Positions 5,013 through 5,470 of a stretch of DNA of 5,470 nucleotides are shown here, piece after piece (position 1 is the first letter of the stretch; every line of letters starts with the position of its first letter). The notes under the pieces were generated by a model, which was given only the letters and a program-made list of their open reading frames with translations, was not told the DNA's origin and ran no database searches. Made by a program: the position numbers and the translations under genes. This DNA comes from Clostridia bacterium (lineage in GTDB: Bacteria; Bacillota; DSM-521; Neomoorellales; SLTJ01), in the NCBI GenBank assembly GCA_014360105.1, contig JACIYD010000128.1, positions 1 to 5,470 on the forward strand, given 5' to 3'.

Positions 5013-5470
5013 CTACCAGACCTCCACCAACAAGCGTACGCCGATAAGAATAAGGATTACCCCGCCCACCAGCCGCGAGCGCTCGCGGGCGAGGTACCCC
5101 AAACGGCGACCGCAGATAAACCCCGTCCAGGCCATGAGGCCGGCCACCAAGCCCATAAGGGAAACCGCCACCAGCATGTCAAAACGCAAGGCGCCCAGGC
5201 CAAAGCCGACGGTTAGGGCATCGAGGCTAACACTGCCCGCAAGACCGAAGGTACCCAGCGGTCCGGCGGCTAACGTTTGCCTTTTGGCCTCCGAGCTGGA
5301 CCCCCAGGGAATAGTCACTACCGGGACGCGCCACCCCTGCCACAAGAGCTGGCCTCCTATGCCCAACAGAACGGCCGCCCCCAGGACGCCTGCTACCTGC
5401 CCCAGTATTTGGCCCAGATACCGGCCCAAAAGGAGGCCGGCCAACGGGAGGGACACATGAAAAAAGCAAA
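5013..5470 (-). CDS. mntP: MntP-family manganese efflux pump, C-terminal part
   Basis: Integral membrane protein, cut by the right edge; the reading frame stays open to base 5470, so the start and the first membrane segments lie outside. The visible part, about 152 codons, begins with a CFFHVSLPLAGLLLGR-type segment, like the FFQALMPLLGW region early in MntP proteins. It continues with hydrophobic helices around GVLGAAVLLGIGGQLLWQGW, then a polar loop (WGSSSEAKRQ). Next comes the second copy of the family motif, SVSLDALTVGFGLG, whose Asp is thought to help bind Mn2+. Two more helices follow (MLVAVSLMGLVAGLMAWTGFICG and LVGGVILILIGVRLLVEVW). The related sporulation protein YtaF shares this fold, but position next to ywlE and rpiB matches B. 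subtilis ywlD (mntP). An Mn-sensing riboswitch, if any, would be outside the window. An internal GTG at 5456 is not the real start. Confidence 0.88.
   Translation of the reverse strand, partial: CFFHVSLPLAGLLLGRYLGQILGQVAGVLGAAVLLGIGGQLLWQGWRVPVVTIPWGSSSEAKRQTLAAGPLGTFGLAGSVSLDALTVGFGLGALRFDMLVAVSLMGLVAGLMAWTGFICGRRLGYLARERSRLVGGVILILIGVRLLVEVW

Noticed and set aside
4544..5047. 167-codon open frame on the plus strand
   Set aside because: It is antisense to the YwlE-like phosphatase, with no recognisable motif and shadow-like composition.

Overview
The window looks like a piece of a GC-rich (roughly 60% by eye) Gram-positive chromosome, probably a Clostridia-type Firmicute. This rests on gene order, on frequent GTG/TTG starts with strong Shine-Dalgarno (SD) sites, and on protein similarity recognised by eye. 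The order mntP, low-molecular-weight phosphatase (ywlE), rpiB, glyA, ATP synthase leader gene matches the Bacillus subtilis stretch ywlD-ywlE-ywlF-(ywlG)-glyA-(upp)-atpI. The species cannot be named from the sequence. Every supported gene lies on the minus strand, so transcription runs from high to low coordinates.

Layout in transcription order: (1) 5470-5013, the C-terminal part of an MntP-family Mn(II) exporter, cut by the window edge; (2) 5011-4391, a YwlE-like low-molecular-weight phosphatase with an extra charged block of about 50 residues; (3) a 133-nt gap; (4) 4257-3802, RpiB; (5) 3733-2462, GlyA; (6) 2391-1930, a ComEB-type dCMP deaminase; (7) a 171-nt gap holding an SD-like AGGAGG with no start codon; (8) about 1758-1435, a small MazG-like pyrophosphohydrolase; (9) 1431-175, a non-hydrolysing UDP-GlcNAc 2-epimerase; (10) a 104-nt gap; (11) 70-1, the first 23 codons of an AtpZ/AtpI-family gene that probably opens the ATP synthase operon.

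Several products connect metabolically. RpiB feeds ribose-5-phosphate to nucleotide synthesis. GlyA makes 5,10-methylene-THF and the dCMP deaminase makes dUMP, the two substrates of thymidylate synthase. The MazG-like protein may clean the nucleotide pool. The epimerase makes UDP-ManNAc for cell-wall polymers.

I see no mobile element, CRISPR array, tRNA, rRNA or defence system, and nothing that amounts to a new system. The points most worth a second look are the insert in the phosphatase, its arginine-phosphatase-like active-site loop, the absence of upp and ywlG from their B. subtilis positions, and the orphan SD.
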